In this document: piece by piece, positions 26,205 to 36,011 of the stretch
How the letters are laid out: the number at the start of each line of letters is the position of its first letter
How positions within the stretch are numbered: position 1 is the first letter of the stretch
Assembly: GCA_016933055.1 (NCBI GenBank)
Contig: JAFGBS010000004.1
Span: 124,001-188,000, forward strand
Origin: Promethearchaeota archaeon
GTDB taxonomy: Archaea; Asgardarchaeota; Lokiarchaeia; Sigyniarchaeales; Promethearchaeaceae
DNA: 64,000 nt
Direction: 5' to 3'
Position numbers and translations under genes: made by a program
The notes under the pieces: generated by a model
Seen by the model: the letters and a program-made list of their open reading frames with translations, nothing else
Database searches by the model: none
What the model was told of the DNA's origin: nothing

Positions 26205-28688
26205 TTATGATATTTTAGAAATCGCAATCGCTGCTTGCCCCACACTTATTCCCGCATCTCCAGGAGGAACGTTATTATGGTGTAATAAATGAACAGCGTA
26301 TTGATTCTTTTGTTCTAATTCTCGAAGATGATTATAAAATGCGTCGTATATTTGATCATTATATGCGACTCCACCACTCAATCCAATATATTTGGCAGAC
26401 TTGTTAACCGCTGTCCGAAAACAACCATATGCAAAGATTTTCCCAATAGAATTTAAGATAGAAGCAGCAATATCGGGAAGGTTATTCGGAGAAAACGAGT
26501 GGTTAGATGCTATTGTTATCAATTTTTTGATTAATAATTCAGAAGGAATTACATGGCTTTCGGAATTATTGTCAAGATGAGCAATTATTTCAGATGAAAA
26601 ATCATATTTAGATGGATTTCCAGTATAGGATGATCCTTCCAGCCTCATTGCTGGCTCCCCCCGATAATATTTTCGGTCACACACTCCTAAAATATTCGAA
26701 ACCGAATCCAATAATCTCCCACAACTGCTCGAATAGGCAACATTTCTACCCAATTTATAACTAGTAAGAATGGAATCAAGTTCTTGGATTCTGTGTGTAA
26801 GTTTGTCTGCAATTTTTAACTTGTCAGCGTACTCCTTTGCTTTTTCTAATCCAAACAGTTGCAATAAAAAACCTACTACCATGCGTGCCGGGTAGGTTAC
26901 ACATAGATCTCCTCCCACCATAGGAATGTAGGATAGATGGTAAGTTCGTTCCATAGTTGCATAGGAGCCATAAATAATTTCCCCTCCCCAGACTTTTCCA
27001 TCTAGACCATACCCTACTCCATCGAGTGTTGCGACTACAGCAGGGATATTTCTATCAATTTTATTATCCACTAATAAACTTGCTGCATGAGCAAAATGAT
27101 GTTGCACATTAAATGAGAGGGGAATGCCCATCTCTTCTTGGAAATTATGTGCCAATCGTGTGGATTGAAATCGAGGATGGAGATCCATTGCTATATAATC
27201 AAGTTGGCTATTCTCCAACTTCAACAGAGATTTCATGTGTAAAATGGATTTTTTAAGGAATTCATAGGTCTCAAGATTATTTACATTTCCAATATGCTGA
27301 GTAGGGAAAAGACGATGGCCTCTAGATACCAATCCGGTGGAATTCAACTCAGCACCCACAGCAATCCCGCCTGTAATATCTGGATTAAATGGAAGGGGGA
27401 GATATTCGGGTACATATCCTCTCGACCTTCGTAACAGTTTGGTATAAGAGTTTTGCACCCGTATTACGCTATCGTCTACTCTTTGATAGATTTCCCTATT
27501 ATGTAATAAAAATCCGTCTGCTAAATGACTGAGTTGCGCAACTACCGTGTCGGGAGATATTGCCATCGGTAGGTCGGAAAAATTACCACTAGTAAATATT
27601 AATGGAACCTTCCCGATTTGTTGAAATAACAAATGATGGATGCCTGCGTACGGTAGCATAATACCAATATTGTGTAATCCTGGTGAAATAGAATCATTAA
27701 GAGATCCTGGTTTTTTTGGTAACAGTACAATAGGTCGACGGTATGAAAGGAGCTCTGATTTTTCTTTTTGGGTGTATTCAACATATTGATTAGCAGAATC
27801 TAAATTTGGTACCATAACAGCAAAGGGCTTAGTCTTTCTTTTGCGTTTTCTTGTCCGAATGGTCTCAATAACTTTAGGATTTCGTGCATCCCCCACAATA
27901 TGCACACCTCCAATCCCCATAACTGCGAGAATCTTTCCCGATAGGATATACTTCGCAGCAATTTGAATAGATTTTGTAGATTCCAAAGAAATTTTATTTC
28001 TGTCTTTTAGAATTTGGGATATTTCTGATGAACAAGATTCATTCTGAGAAGGTTTTGAAATATACTTTGGATTATAGAGAAAAAAATAATTGGGACCGCA
28101 CTTTTTACAGCTAAATGTTTGAGCATGAAATCTCCGATTTTGAGGGGATCTGTAGTCGGATAAGCAAGAATCTTCCGAACTGCAATAAGGAAACTCATCC
28201 ATGGTTGTACGTTCTCGATCATAAGGTAGTTCCTTTATGGTAGAATATCGAGGACCGCAGATTGCACATGCGGTAAAAGGGTATCGGAAGAAACGTTCAT
28301 TGTTGGGATTGGTCATATCTTTTATACAATCCGAACAAATTGCGATATCGGGCGGGGAGGTAACACTGGGACCCACACCACTTAAGCTGGGTTTAATTAT
28401 TAAAGACTGATGCAAATCCTTGATGTTGAGGTCTTTAAGATCGTCTTCTTGTAGTAGATAAGATTTAACTTCCTCAATATAAGAGATCTCTGGTTTTTCG
28501 GTTTGCAGCGCATACATAAATTCAGAGATAAGGGTAGAATTTGTTGCAAAAACTAGCAATTCAACTCCTATATTTCCCTTATTTATAATGGAACCAGTCA
28601 ATCCGAATCGTTCAGCTAAATTAAACAAAAATGGACGAAATCCCACTCCTTGGACGATTCCTTGGATATTGATCCTATACAAGCCCAT
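26205..28688 (-). CDS. hypF: HypF carbamoyltransferase of hydrogenase maturation
   Basis: Makes carbamoyl-adenylate from carbamoyl phosphate and passes the carbamoyl to HypE, for the cyanide ligands of [NiFe] hydrogenase. Domains in order: acylphosphatase-like (about 1-90, GIVQGVGFRPF), two zinc fingers (from CSDC at about 120 to CKKCGP), YrdC-like (about 230-420) and Kae1-like (HHFAHAASLL, then SGGVAYND near the end). One zinc finger has C-x5-C (CSSEDSC) instead of C-x2-C. No other hyp gene and no hydrogenase is in the window. Start: ATG 28688, with GAGGT seven bases upstream, preferred over an in-frame TTG two codons earlier. Confidence 0.94.
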   Translation of the reverse strand: MGLYRINIQGIVQGVGFRPFLFNLAERFGLTGSIINKGNIGVELLVFATNSTLISEFMYALQTEKPEISYIEEVKSYLLQEDDLKDLNIKDLHQSLIIKPSLSGVGPSVTSPPDIAICSDCIKDMTNPNNERFFRYPFTACAICGPRYSTIKELPYDRERTTMDEFPYCSSEDSCLSDYRSPQNRRFHAQTFSCKKCGPNYFFLYNPKYISKPSQNESCSSEISQILKDRNKISLESTKSIQIAAKYILSGKILAVMGIGGVHIVGDARNPKVIETIRTRKRKRKTKPFAVMVPNLDSANQYVEYTQKEKSELLSYRRPIVLLPKKPGSLNDSISPGLHNIGIMLPYAGIHHLLFQQIGKVPLIFTSGNFSDLPMAISPDTVVAQLSHLADGFLLHNREIYQRVDDSVIRVQNSYTKLLRRSRGYVPEYLPLPFNPDITGGIAVGAELNSTGLVSRGHRLFPTQHIGNVNNLETYEFLKKSILHMKSLLKLENSQLDYIAMDLHPRFQSTRLAHNFQEEMGIPLSFNVQHHFAHAASLLVDNKIDRNIPAVVATLDGVGYGLDGKVWGGEIIYGSYATMERTYHLSYIPMVGGDLCVTYPARMVVGFLLQLFGLEKAKEYADKLKIADKLTHRIQELDSILTSYKLGRNVAYSSSCGRLLDSVSNILGVCDRKYYRGEPAMRLEGSSYTGNPSKYDFSSEIIAHLDNNSESHVIPSELLIKKLITIASNHSFSPNNLPDIAASILNSIGKIFAYGCFRTAVNKSAKYIGLSGGVAYNDQIYDAFYNHLRELEQKNQYAVHLLHHNNVPPGDAGISVGQAAIAISKIS

Positions 28689-28799
28689 TTCCAAGACCTC
28701 TAATGAATCCCCCTTTTTTGAGTTTATGTAAATAAAATTAACATAGCTTTTTTATAATTCCACCCAAAGTTTCCGTAGAATTATAATTAGCTGATATTC

Positions 28800-29468
28800 A
28801 TGATTGTAACAGAAAATAAGCCATGGGAAGAGGTTAAGCTTGCACTTGACAATTACATGGCGAATAAAATAGTAATTGTATCTTGCGGTGTTTGTGCAGC
28901 AAAAGTTGGGACCGGAGGAACCGAAGGTGCTAAAAAAATGGAAGCTCAGTTGATAGATAATGGATTTTCGGTACTAACCACCGTTGTGGTCGATGAACCG
29001 TGTGATGATCGCATGGTGAAACAAGCATTTCGGAAAATAAAAGATGAAGTCGAAAAGAGTGATGTGATTATCTCCCTTGCTTGCGGGTTGGGAACACAAG
29101 CCATGAATACGGTATTACGGGAGAAATTTCCAAAAAAAGTTGCTTTGACCGCTTTGAATACGGTATTTATGGGAGAAACCGAAAGATTTGGTGTATATAA
29201 AGAAGCGTGTCGCGCTTGTGGGGAGTGTATTCTTAATGAAACCGGTGGGGTATGTCCAATAACCCATTGTGCAAAAAGCATGCTCAATGGACCGTGTGGG
29301 GGATCTGTCGATGGAAAATGTGAGGTTGGAGATTACACTCGTTCTTGTGGGTGGGTTGAAATATATGACGCCCTACAATCAATTGATCGGTTAGATCTTT
29401 TCTTGAAGGTACGTGAACCTCGTAATTGGTCCGAATCAGGGCATCAAAGGGAGTTAAATTTGCGATAG
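28800..29468 (+). CDS. metV: MetV, zinc/iron-sulfur partner of methylenetetrahydrofolate reductase
   Basis: MetV-type protein that works with MetF in the methyl branch of the reductive acetyl-CoA pathway. It starts with CGVCAAKVGTGG at about residue 30, continues with CGLGTQAMNTVL, and ends in a cysteine-rich part (CRACGECI, CPITHCAKS, GPCGG, CEVG, CGW) that would hold metal clusters. metF follows 11 bases downstream. The gene is divergent from hypF. An AT-rich TATAATTAG about 17 bases before the ATG suggests a leaderless message. Confidence 0.85.
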   Translation: MIVTENKPWEEVKLALDNYMANKIVIVSCGVCAAKVGTGGTEGAKKMEAQLIDNGFSVLTTVVVDEPCDDRMVKQAFRKIKDEVEKSDVIISLACGLGTQAMNTVLREKFPKKVALTALNTVFMGETERFGVYKEACRACGECILNETGGVCPITHCAKSMLNGPCGGSVDGKCEVGDYTRSCGWVEIYDALQSIDRLDLFLKVREPRNWSESGHQRELNLR

Positions 29469-29479
29469 GAGGAGATATC

Positions 29480-30433
29480 ATGACTGAAGTAAAAACATAT
29501 TCAAACTTAATGAAAGAAATCCAATCCGGAAGATTTGTCCTTACAGGAGAATTGGAACCGGAACGAACTGCTAATATTGAACCTACAGTAAATGAAGCGA
29601 TAGAATTAAGAAAATACTGTATTGCAGCAAATATAACTGATAATCCAAAATCCACAGTCTGCCTAAGTTCCTTAGCAGGCTCCTATCTAACTCAAGAAAA
29701 ATCTGGATTAGAAATCGTGTATCAACTTACCTGTAGAGATCAAAATCGGATGGGATTAGGTGCTGCAATACTAGGTGCTGCATCGCTCGGATTAAAAAAC
29801 ATACTCGCGTTGACTGGAGATCACAATGCATGTGGAGATATGCCCGCATCCAAACCAGTATTCGATTACGATTCGACTCATTTAATCCAGTTAGTGCGTG
29901 AAATGGCAGATAAACGCAGTATTGAGGGACTTCCTCTGGATGAGGATTGTCCGAATATAGAAATCCATGTTGGAGGAGCTGCAAACCCGAATGCAAGCCC
30001 TATGGAACCAGAAATAATGCATATCCAAAGAAAAGCTATGGCAGGTGTGGAATTTCTTCAAACACAAGTAGTCTATGATATTGAAATAGCGGAACCTTTT
30101 TTAAAAGAGATCCGAGAAAAAACGGGAGTTCCCGTATTATTAGGGATATTTCCAATGAGTGGGTATGGGGTAGCAAAAGGTTTTGATGAACTTGTTCCGG
30201 GTGTGAGTGTTCCTAAAGATCTACTTGCGAAATTCAAAGCTGTAAAGAAAGGTGGTTTAGGGAAAAAAGAGAAGAAAGAAGCATATCGCAAATTAAATGT
30301 GGATTTCTATGTGCCAATGCTGAAGGAATTAAAAAAGAAAAATCTGGTTGCAGGATGCCATATAATGGCCGTTCATTATCCAAAGATATTTCCTCCGTTA
30401 ATGGAAGCTTTGGATCTGCAACCAAGGGAATAA
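29480..30433 (+). CDS. metF: Methylenetetrahydrofolate (or tetrahydropterin) reductase
   Basis: Flavin TIM-barrel enzyme that reduces the methylene to the methyl group on its folate or pterin carrier. Family marks: the N-terminal GELEPERTA stretch, QLTCRDQNR, ILALTGDHN, EIHVGGAANPNA and the GIFPMSGYGVAK block. The frame stays open 54 bases further into metV, but AGGAGGAG at 29467-29474 lies five bases before ATG 29480, which settles the start. With metV it forms a MetVF module. Whether the carrier is tetrahydrofolate or tetrahydromethanopterin cannot be told here. Confidence 0.9.
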   Translation: MTEVKTYSNLMKEIQSGRFVLTGELEPERTANIEPTVNEAIELRKYCIAANITDNPKSTVCLSSLAGSYLTQEKSGLEIVYQLTCRDQNRMGLGAAILGAASLGLKNILALTGDHNACGDMPASKPVFDYDSTHLIQLVREMADKRSIEGLPLDEDCPNIEIHVGGAANPNASPMEPEIMHIQRKAMAGVEFLQTQVVYDIEIAEPFLKEIREKTGVPVLLGIFPMSGYGVAKGFDELVPGVSVPKDLLAKFKAVKKGGLGKKEKKEAYRKLNVDFYVPMLKELKKKNLVAGCHIMAVHYPKIFPPLMEALDLQPRE

Positions 30434-30437
30434 AAAT

Positions 30438-31661
30438 TTATGGAATAGTAAAATCAATAGGTATATCATAGGTATAAGGGGTCATGTAGAAGTCCCCTGT
30501 AATTTCTTTTCCTACTAACATTTTATCAGCAAAATCCAACAACACAAGAAAATCTCCTTGTAGAAATCCATGCCTTCCTTTGCGATAGTGAAGTGCATTG
30601 TTTTCTATTTTTCCTAAAAATTCATACACCAGTTCAGTTGCCTTATATATTGCTTGGGTTCCGGACGGATTCGCCCAAAAATCGTGTAAAGCGTTGGTTG
30701 ATAAAAGCAATCTTGGTGCCACAAGTGAACATAAAAAATGCTGATCAAAAGGTAGATATTTCTCTTTTCCTGCATATTTATCAAAATCCCCTTTAAACCA
30801 AGATCGATAAGTTTTATCAGAAGTGATAATTCGAAGAGTTTCAGAAAAGGAACCTTGAACTAAAAAGGAACCTGTGCCCCCACACCCCGAATCATTGGGT
30901 ACTACCATTGCGAAACGTTTATCTAAAGCACCAGCTAATAAGGCAGTTTTTCCCCTCCGTGAATGACCAGTAATTATCAACATGTCTGGGTCCGTATTCG
31001 GTTTACCCTCGGGTGTTTCTACCCAACTCTCTCCAATTAAATAATCAACCACACAAGAGGCTCCCCATGCCCATACTCCCAGACTACCAAAACTATATGA
31101 AGGATAGATAGCTTGAATAGCTCCCACGACATCATACCCTTCCGTATCCGGATCCAAATCCGTATGATTGTAACAAACATATAAATACCCACGATTCAGA
31201 ATTGTATCTGCTATGGGAACTTGGGAACCAGAACCATCGGAACCAACTTTCAGAATGGTTGGATAAGGACCAGAACAATTAGGAATGTAAACCCAAATTG
31301 TCATATTAACGATTAAAGAGGGTGTTGAATTAAATGGAAAAAGAGATAATATTACAGTTTTTTTAGTTCCATTAGATAACTGCTCTTGTTGAATTTCCGT
31401 TGTTACAATTGAATCCGGACGATTTGGAATTGTTCCATATTCGATCGACAAAAGGAGAGTAATTATCTCATCTCTTCGGACTTCCCATTCTTCGAGAGTG
31501 GAAACCCGGGATCCATTATTGAGTAAAAATGGATCGGGTAAGGATTTTATGATTTTTGGATATTTTTGCCGTACCAAGAACCATGTACCACCAGAAATAA
31601 TACTACATACAAATGCCGATAGAATTAAGGTTACAAGTATTTTTCGCATTCTTCTTTCCAT
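30438..31661 (-). CDS. Membrane-anchored alpha/beta-hydrolase, glucuronoyl-esterase (CE15)-like
   Basis: An extracellular esterase candidate. A basic start (MERRMRKIL) and one hydrophobic segment (about residues 8-27) make a signal anchor. The hydrolase has the nucleophile elbow GHSRRGK at about residue 232, followed by DKRFAMVVPNDSGCGG, as in CE15 4-O-methylglucuronoyl methylesterases (G-x-S-R-x-GK), and a late RHGF histidine at about 374. CE15 enzymes cut ester links between glucuronic acid and lignin alcohols; the actual substrate here is unknown. The frame begins at a TTG three codons earlier; ATG 31661 is better. Tail-to-tail with metF. Confidence 0.75.
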   Translation of the reverse strand: MERRMRKILVTLILSAFVCSIISGGTWFLVRQKYPKIIKSLPDPFLLNNGSRVSTLEEWEVRRDEIITLLLSIEYGTIPNRPDSIVTTEIQQEQLSNGTKKTVILSLFPFNSTPSLIVNMTIWVYIPNCSGPYPTILKVGSDGSGSQVPIADTILNRGYLYVCYNHTDLDPDTEGYDVVGAIQAIYPSYSFGSLGVWAWGASCVVDYLIGESWVETPEGKPNTDPDMLIITGHSRRGKTALLAGALDKRFAMVVPNDSGCGGTGSFLVQGSFSETLRIITSDKTYRSWFKGDFDKYAGKEKYLPFDQHFLCSLVAPRLLLSTNALHDFWANPSGTQAIYKATELVYEFLGKIENNALHYRKGRHGFLQGDFLVLLDFADKMLVGKEITGDFYMTPYTYDIPIDFTIP

Positions 31662-31779
31662 AAAAATCAATTATACCTTCTAAATTATAAATCTACATGA
31701 GATTGGCAACTATTGGAAGACATACGTAAATTGATCCGATATAGGAGAAGTTCAGAGTTGATTTATATGGAAATTTTAA

Positions 31780-32583
31780 ATGATCTATTATCCAACTAGG
31801 ATTATGCAACAACAAAATTTTCCTCTTTTTGCTATGATGACAGCTTTATTCTCGATGTACATAACGGGGCTCGGTTTAATCATCATCAGTCTCATGGTTG
31901 GGGTCCAATTACCAATAGGCAATATTTATTATTATCTATCTCTAGCCGTTTTTGTATTGGGATTTCTCATAATTCTAATTGGAATCTTAGTTTCTCTTAG
32001 ATTCTTCATTAGAATTTTTAAAATTGTGGACATTTTTGCTGAAAAAGGATTCCTTGTCGAAGAAAGTCAAGAAACTGTCTATAAACAACCACTCAGAATA
32101 TTTCGTCAGAAAATGCCAGAATCTATTCCGGAAGATCAAATTTCTAAATCGAATTCAAAACCAGCCACTTTCAAATCAGCAATTACTGAACCCGTACCTA
32201 TCATGTCCACTTCAAAACCAAAACCCGCTGAGGAATCTACTGACATCACTCCTACCATCTCTCTGGAAGAGGCGCTACAAAGTATTGTTGATAGATATAA
32301 TGATGAAAAAGTAAAGAAATCCTTCAAGGGATGGAATGAAACTTTAGTAATGCGATTCCCCGATATAGACAAAAATTTTATGTATGTCATCAACGGTGAT
32401 GAGGAAATACAGTTTACGGAGGGGGATAATGCCGAAGCAGCAGTTCAAGTTGAAATGGACTCGACATTATTCCAAAAATTAATTGCAAAACAAGTCAACG
32501 CTATTAAAGCCTATTCCAGCGGAAAAATGAATGTTTCTGGACAAATGAAAAATATGTTAAAATTACGGAAACTGATGTTTTAA
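31780..32583 (+). CDS. Two-TM protein with C-terminal SCP2 lipid-binding domain
   Basis: A 267-residue protein with two hydrophobic helices (about residues 17-42 and 48-76), a Pro/Ser/Lys-rich linker (about 105-160) and an SCP2-like sterol-carrier domain from about 170 to the end (ITPTISLEEALQSIVDRYN ... KAYSSGKMNVSGQMKNMLKLRKLM). SCP2 domains hold hydrophobic ligands, so this looks like a membrane-tethered lipid carrier. A TTTATATG box at about 31762-31769 would suit the second Met (31804), which has TAGGAT upstream, so the true start may be there. Two further SCP2-type genes lie within 6 kb. Confidence 0.72.
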   Translation: MIYYPTRIMQQQNFPLFAMMTALFSMYITGLGLIIISLMVGVQLPIGNIYYYLSLAVFVLGFLIILIGILVSLRFFIRIFKIVDIFAEKGFLVEESQETVYKQPLRIFRQKMPESIPEDQISKSNSKPATFKSAITEPVPIMSTSKPKPAEESTDITPTISLEEALQSIVDRYNDEKVKKSFKGWNETLVMRFPDIDKNFMYVINGDEEIQFTEGDNAEAAVQVEMDSTLFQKLIAKQVNAIKAYSSGKMNVSGQMKNMLKLRKLMF

Positions 32584-32650
32584 ATTTGCATTATATTTAT
32601 TTTAGTTCTCCCTAATGTACATCAATTACACTTAGAAAAAGGACAACAAA

Positions 32651-34372
32651 ATGAAAGCATTGGTAACAGCTGAATTTTCTGAGGAAGCGCTTCGGAAATT
32701 GCGTGAAATACTTAGCGATGAAGTAATATACGAAAGCTGGAGAGATAAGAAGCATATGTATTTTGATCCCGATGTTCTAACGAAAAAAATTCATGAACTC
32801 GGCGTGGAGATTTTCATCTGTGAAGGAGATAATCTTAAAAAAAATGTTATTGAGAACACGAACCTAAAAATCATCGGATCTATCCGTGGGGATCCGAACA
32901 ACATAGATATCCTGACTGCTACGAAAAAAAAGATACCGATATTATTTGCTCCCAATCGCAACACCATTGCAGTGGCAGAATTGACTCTCACTTTAATTTT
33001 TGCTTTACTCAAAAAACTCCATTCAGTGGATAGGATCATTCATTCGAAAAGATTCTCAGTAGAAGAATTCTCGGATTATGTTACTTTTTATAATAAATTC
33101 CAAGGGCGTGAATTAACTGGGAAGACCATAGGTATTGTGGGACTTGGTCGTATAGGATTTCAAGTAGCAAAATTCTTGAAACCGTTCAATGTCACTATTT
33201 TAATATATGATCCCTATGTTTTACCTCAACGATTGAGTGCTATAAACGGTAAATCCGTAGATTTACAAGTTTTACTTAAAAGCTCCGATATTATTACCAT
33301 ACATTGTCCTCCTACGGACGAAACAGACGGTCTGATTGGGGAAGCAGAAATCGAGCTAATGAAATCCTCTGCGTTATTTATTAATCTCGCTCGAGCCTCC
33401 GTGATTGATGAATCTGCCTTATTTGATGCATTAAAGGAGAAAAAAATCGCCGGTGCTGCGTTAGATGTTTTTGCTAGCGAACCGGTAGATCACGAGAACG
33501 AATTTCTTCAATTGGATAATGTTATCGTCACCCCTCATATTGCAGGAGACACATATGAAACCACTCACCGTGGTGCTATGATGATTGTGGATGGGATAAA
33601 AACTATTCTTGACCATCAAGTTCCTCTAAATATTAAAAATCCTGAAGTGTTAACTGGAATTAAACCAACCGAGCAAGATAGTTCAGAAGATAATACGGAT
33701 ATTTCTATCTCTCTGGACCGGTATAAAGGAACAGTTAATGAAATTATACGAATTTCCCAGGAAATGCTACGAAAGGGGTTTGTTATCGGTACTGCGGGTA
33801 ATATATCCGCAAGAGTAAAGCTCCCTAATGGTAAAAATGCTGTAATTATTACTCCCAGCTCTGTGGATTATACAAATCTACAATCAGATGATTTTGTCAT
33901 AATTGATATGTTTGGAAATAAATTAGTTGGAACTCGAAATCCCTCTTCCGAACGACGTTTACATCTAGCAATTTATCGGGAACGTAGTGATATAAATGCA
34001 ATCATTCATTCCCATGCGCCTTTTTCTACAGCATTATCTATCGCCAAAATGCCCTTGGGTCCTTTTGTGGACGAAATCATCCCCTTTATCGGCGGGTGTG
34101 AAATATCAGAGTTTGGAATGGCGGGAACAGATGAACTTGCAGAGAACGGGGTAAAAGCCCTTGGAGATAACATGGCTGCAATGATTGCTAATCATGGGAA
34201 TGTGGGATGTGGCAGTTCTTTAGAACAAGCATGGTTTGTGTGTGAACTTGTAGAATTTGCCGCAAAAATTCAATATCGAGCTGCAACTCTAGGAACAATG
34301 TATGCAATTCCAGAGGAAGCAGAAGAATCCGAAAAAGAAATGTATGCTATCATGAAAGATATGAATATCTGA
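32651..34372 (+). CDS. Fusion of a 2-hydroxyacid dehydrogenase and a class II aldolase
   Basis: Residues 1-320 are an NAD-dependent D-2-hydroxyacid dehydrogenase of the phosphoglycerate dehydrogenase type: GLGRIGFQVAK at about 164, NLARASVIDE, and the catalytic-site TPHIAGDTYE at about 295. A linker of about 30 residues leads to a class II aldolase/fuculose-phosphate aldolase domain (about 350-573): GTAGNISAR, ITPSSVDY, zinc histidines in IIHSHAP (about 453) and ANHGN (about 513). The aldolase would cleave a phosphorylated ketose; the dehydrogenase could act on lactate, glyoxylate or a related hydroxyacid. The sequence is continuous with no stop between parts, so this is a real fusion in the assembly. 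Convergent with the FGGY kinase gene. Confidence 0.87.
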   Translation: MKALVTAEFSEEALRKLREILSDEVIYESWRDKKHMYFDPDVLTKKIHELGVEIFICEGDNLKKNVIENTNLKIIGSIRGDPNNIDILTATKKKIPILFAPNRNTIAVAELTLTLIFALLKKLHSVDRIIHSKRFSVEEFSDYVTFYNKFQGRELTGKTIGIVGLGRIGFQVAKFLKPFNVTILIYDPYVLPQRLSAINGKSVDLQVLLKSSDIITIHCPPTDETDGLIGEAEIELMKSSALFINLARASVIDESALFDALKEKKIAGAALDVFASEPVDHENEFLQLDNVIVTPHIAGDTYETTHRGAMMIVDGIKTILDHQVPLNIKNPEVLTGIKPTEQDSSEDNTDISISLDRYKGTVNEIIRISQEMLRKGFVIGTAGNISARVKLPNGKNAVIITPSSVDYTNLQSDDFVIIDMFGNKLVGTRNPSSERRLHLAIYRERSDINAIIHSHAPFSTALSIAKMPLGPFVDEIIPFIGGCEISEFGMAGTDELAENGVKALGDNMAAMIANHGNVGCGSSLEQAWFVCELVEFAAKIQYRAATLGTMYAIPEEAEESEKEMYAIMKDMNI

Positions 34373-34379
34373 AAATACT

Positions 34380-35933
34380 TTATGGGCTAATCCGAATTCT
34401 TTCCCATGTCTTATATTTTGATATTAATTTTTCCCTCATGTCTTTTCTGGGTTGAATGGTTTGTAAATGATCCTTGTAATACACATCAAGGTCCTCGAGC
34501 GAGGTGATTTTACCATCTGCAATGTCACATAACATTAACAATCCTTTAATACTGGCTTCATGAGATCCGAGTCGAGAAAATGGTGTTCCAGTTATGTCTG
34601 CGAATCGTTGACATAATATTTCAGATCGAGATGCCCCTCCAGTAACCGAATAGTATGGGGTCTTAATTTGACCAATTTCTTTTGCATAATCGATATTTCT
34701 CATTACAGCAAATAGGATATTATCATAAACTGCGGCAATGAATGCATTCTGAGATGAAGTTATCTCTTCCACTCCTCCGGGAGTTGGGAGATGGAATTGA
34801 GCATTTCCTAATTCGGTTTTACTTTGTGCTAATGGTGAGGGTCCTAAAAACGCATAGACTGCTTGTTCTTTTAATTCATCCACCGAAATCGACTTTTCAT
34901 GAGCATCCCATTCAACATATCGGTTTTGGATATAATTAAATTTATCATTCAAACTTGACAGTTTCGATGGAGCATAGAGATTAGCAGCCCAAATTAAAAT
35001 TTGTCCGGTCATTCCTGTATTTGGTTCGATAATATATGCATCACATAGATTTTTAACTACATACAGTGAAGACCATGTGCGTTGATCGGCATCGATAATC
35101 AGTTCTTCAGTCAGTGCTTGAACAGGAGCAGTGCTTCCTAACACTGCCCCAATAGAACCTGTTCGAACACATCCCGATGCCAATAATGCAGATTGGGTAT
35201 CTGGTAATCCCGCAACTAACTCAGTTTCTGATGAGACTCCGAGTTTGTACTGGATTTCTTCTGAAACATTTCCAATAATTTCTCCAGACACCACAGGAGG
35301 TGGAAAAAATTCCTCGGGTAAATCTAAAACATCATACCACCCATTATGCCAAAACCGGGAAGATAAATCAAAAAATCCACTTTCAGCCGCACTGGTAATA
35401 TTAACGTGTGGTTCTCCTCCCATTCTTACTAGAATCCAGCTTTCCATAGGTAAATACTGTGTAATAAATTTTCCCTCGTCTAAACAATAGGGATTTGCTT
35501 TAATCCAGCCAAATTTCGCATGAGGGAATAAGAGAGAGGGGAAATGACCTGTGCTTTCATAAAAACTTTTACCTGAAATTTCCTCGAACTCCGTGTCGAT
35601 CTCTTCGGCAACATCAATTCCTCTCCCATCAAAGGCACTCGCAATGAACAATGCTTCGTTTTCTTCATCCGTAAACACACAACTCGGGCGAATTCCGCAA
35701 GCACTGATAAATCGGATGTCTTTTGGATTAATTTTTGCTTTTTTAATGGTAGTTCTCGTTAAAGAGATTAAATCATTCCAGAATGTGACAGAATTACAAG
35801 AGCGTCCAAAACCATCTTCGGTTACCGAGATTTCCGGAAAGATTTTTTTTATTCCAATTATATTGTTAGACTCATCCGCGATGGCACATTTTAAAGCTCG
35901 GCTACCCGCATCGTAAACCATCCGATACCGCAT
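34380..35933 (-). CDS. FGGY-family carbohydrate kinase
   Basis: Sugar kinase of the xylulokinase/fuculokinase/rhamnulokinase group. The N-terminal phosphate loop is DAGSRALKCAI, where most members have D-x-GT-x-S; the catalytic-site stretch is AGLPDTQSALLASG, with nucleotide-binding GAVLGSTAPV and, near the C-terminus, SVTGGASRSEILCQRFADI. 517 residues is typical. Together with the aldolase encoded convergently 8 bases away it forms a plausible kinase-aldolase step pair. The sugar is not determinable by eye. Confidence 0.88.
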   Translation of the reverse strand: MRYRMVYDAGSRALKCAIADESNNIIGIKKIFPEISVTEDGFGRSCNSVTFWNDLISLTRTTIKKAKINPKDIRFISACGIRPSCVFTDEENEALFIASAFDGRGIDVAEEIDTEFEEISGKSFYESTGHFPSLLFPHAKFGWIKANPYCLDEGKFITQYLPMESWILVRMGGEPHVNITSAAESGFFDLSSRFWHNGWYDVLDLPEEFFPPPVVSGEIIGNVSEEIQYKLGVSSETELVAGLPDTQSALLASGCVRTGSIGAVLGSTAPVQALTEELIIDADQRTWSSLYVVKNLCDAYIIEPNTGMTGQILIWAANLYAPSKLSSLNDKFNYIQNRYVEWDAHEKSISVDELKEQAVYAFLGPSPLAQSKTELGNAQFHLPTPGGVEEITSSQNAFIAAVYDNILFAVMRNIDYAKEIGQIKTPYYSVTGGASRSEILCQRFADITGTPFSRLGSHEASIKGLLMLCDIADGKITSLEDLDVYYKDHLQTIQPRKDMREKLISKYKTWERIRISP

Positions 35934-36011
35934 AGATTATATCTATTGATGTTTATCTTTAAAAATCAGTATGAAGAAAATAAAAAGAAAAAGAACCTAA
36001 TAGATTTTCAT

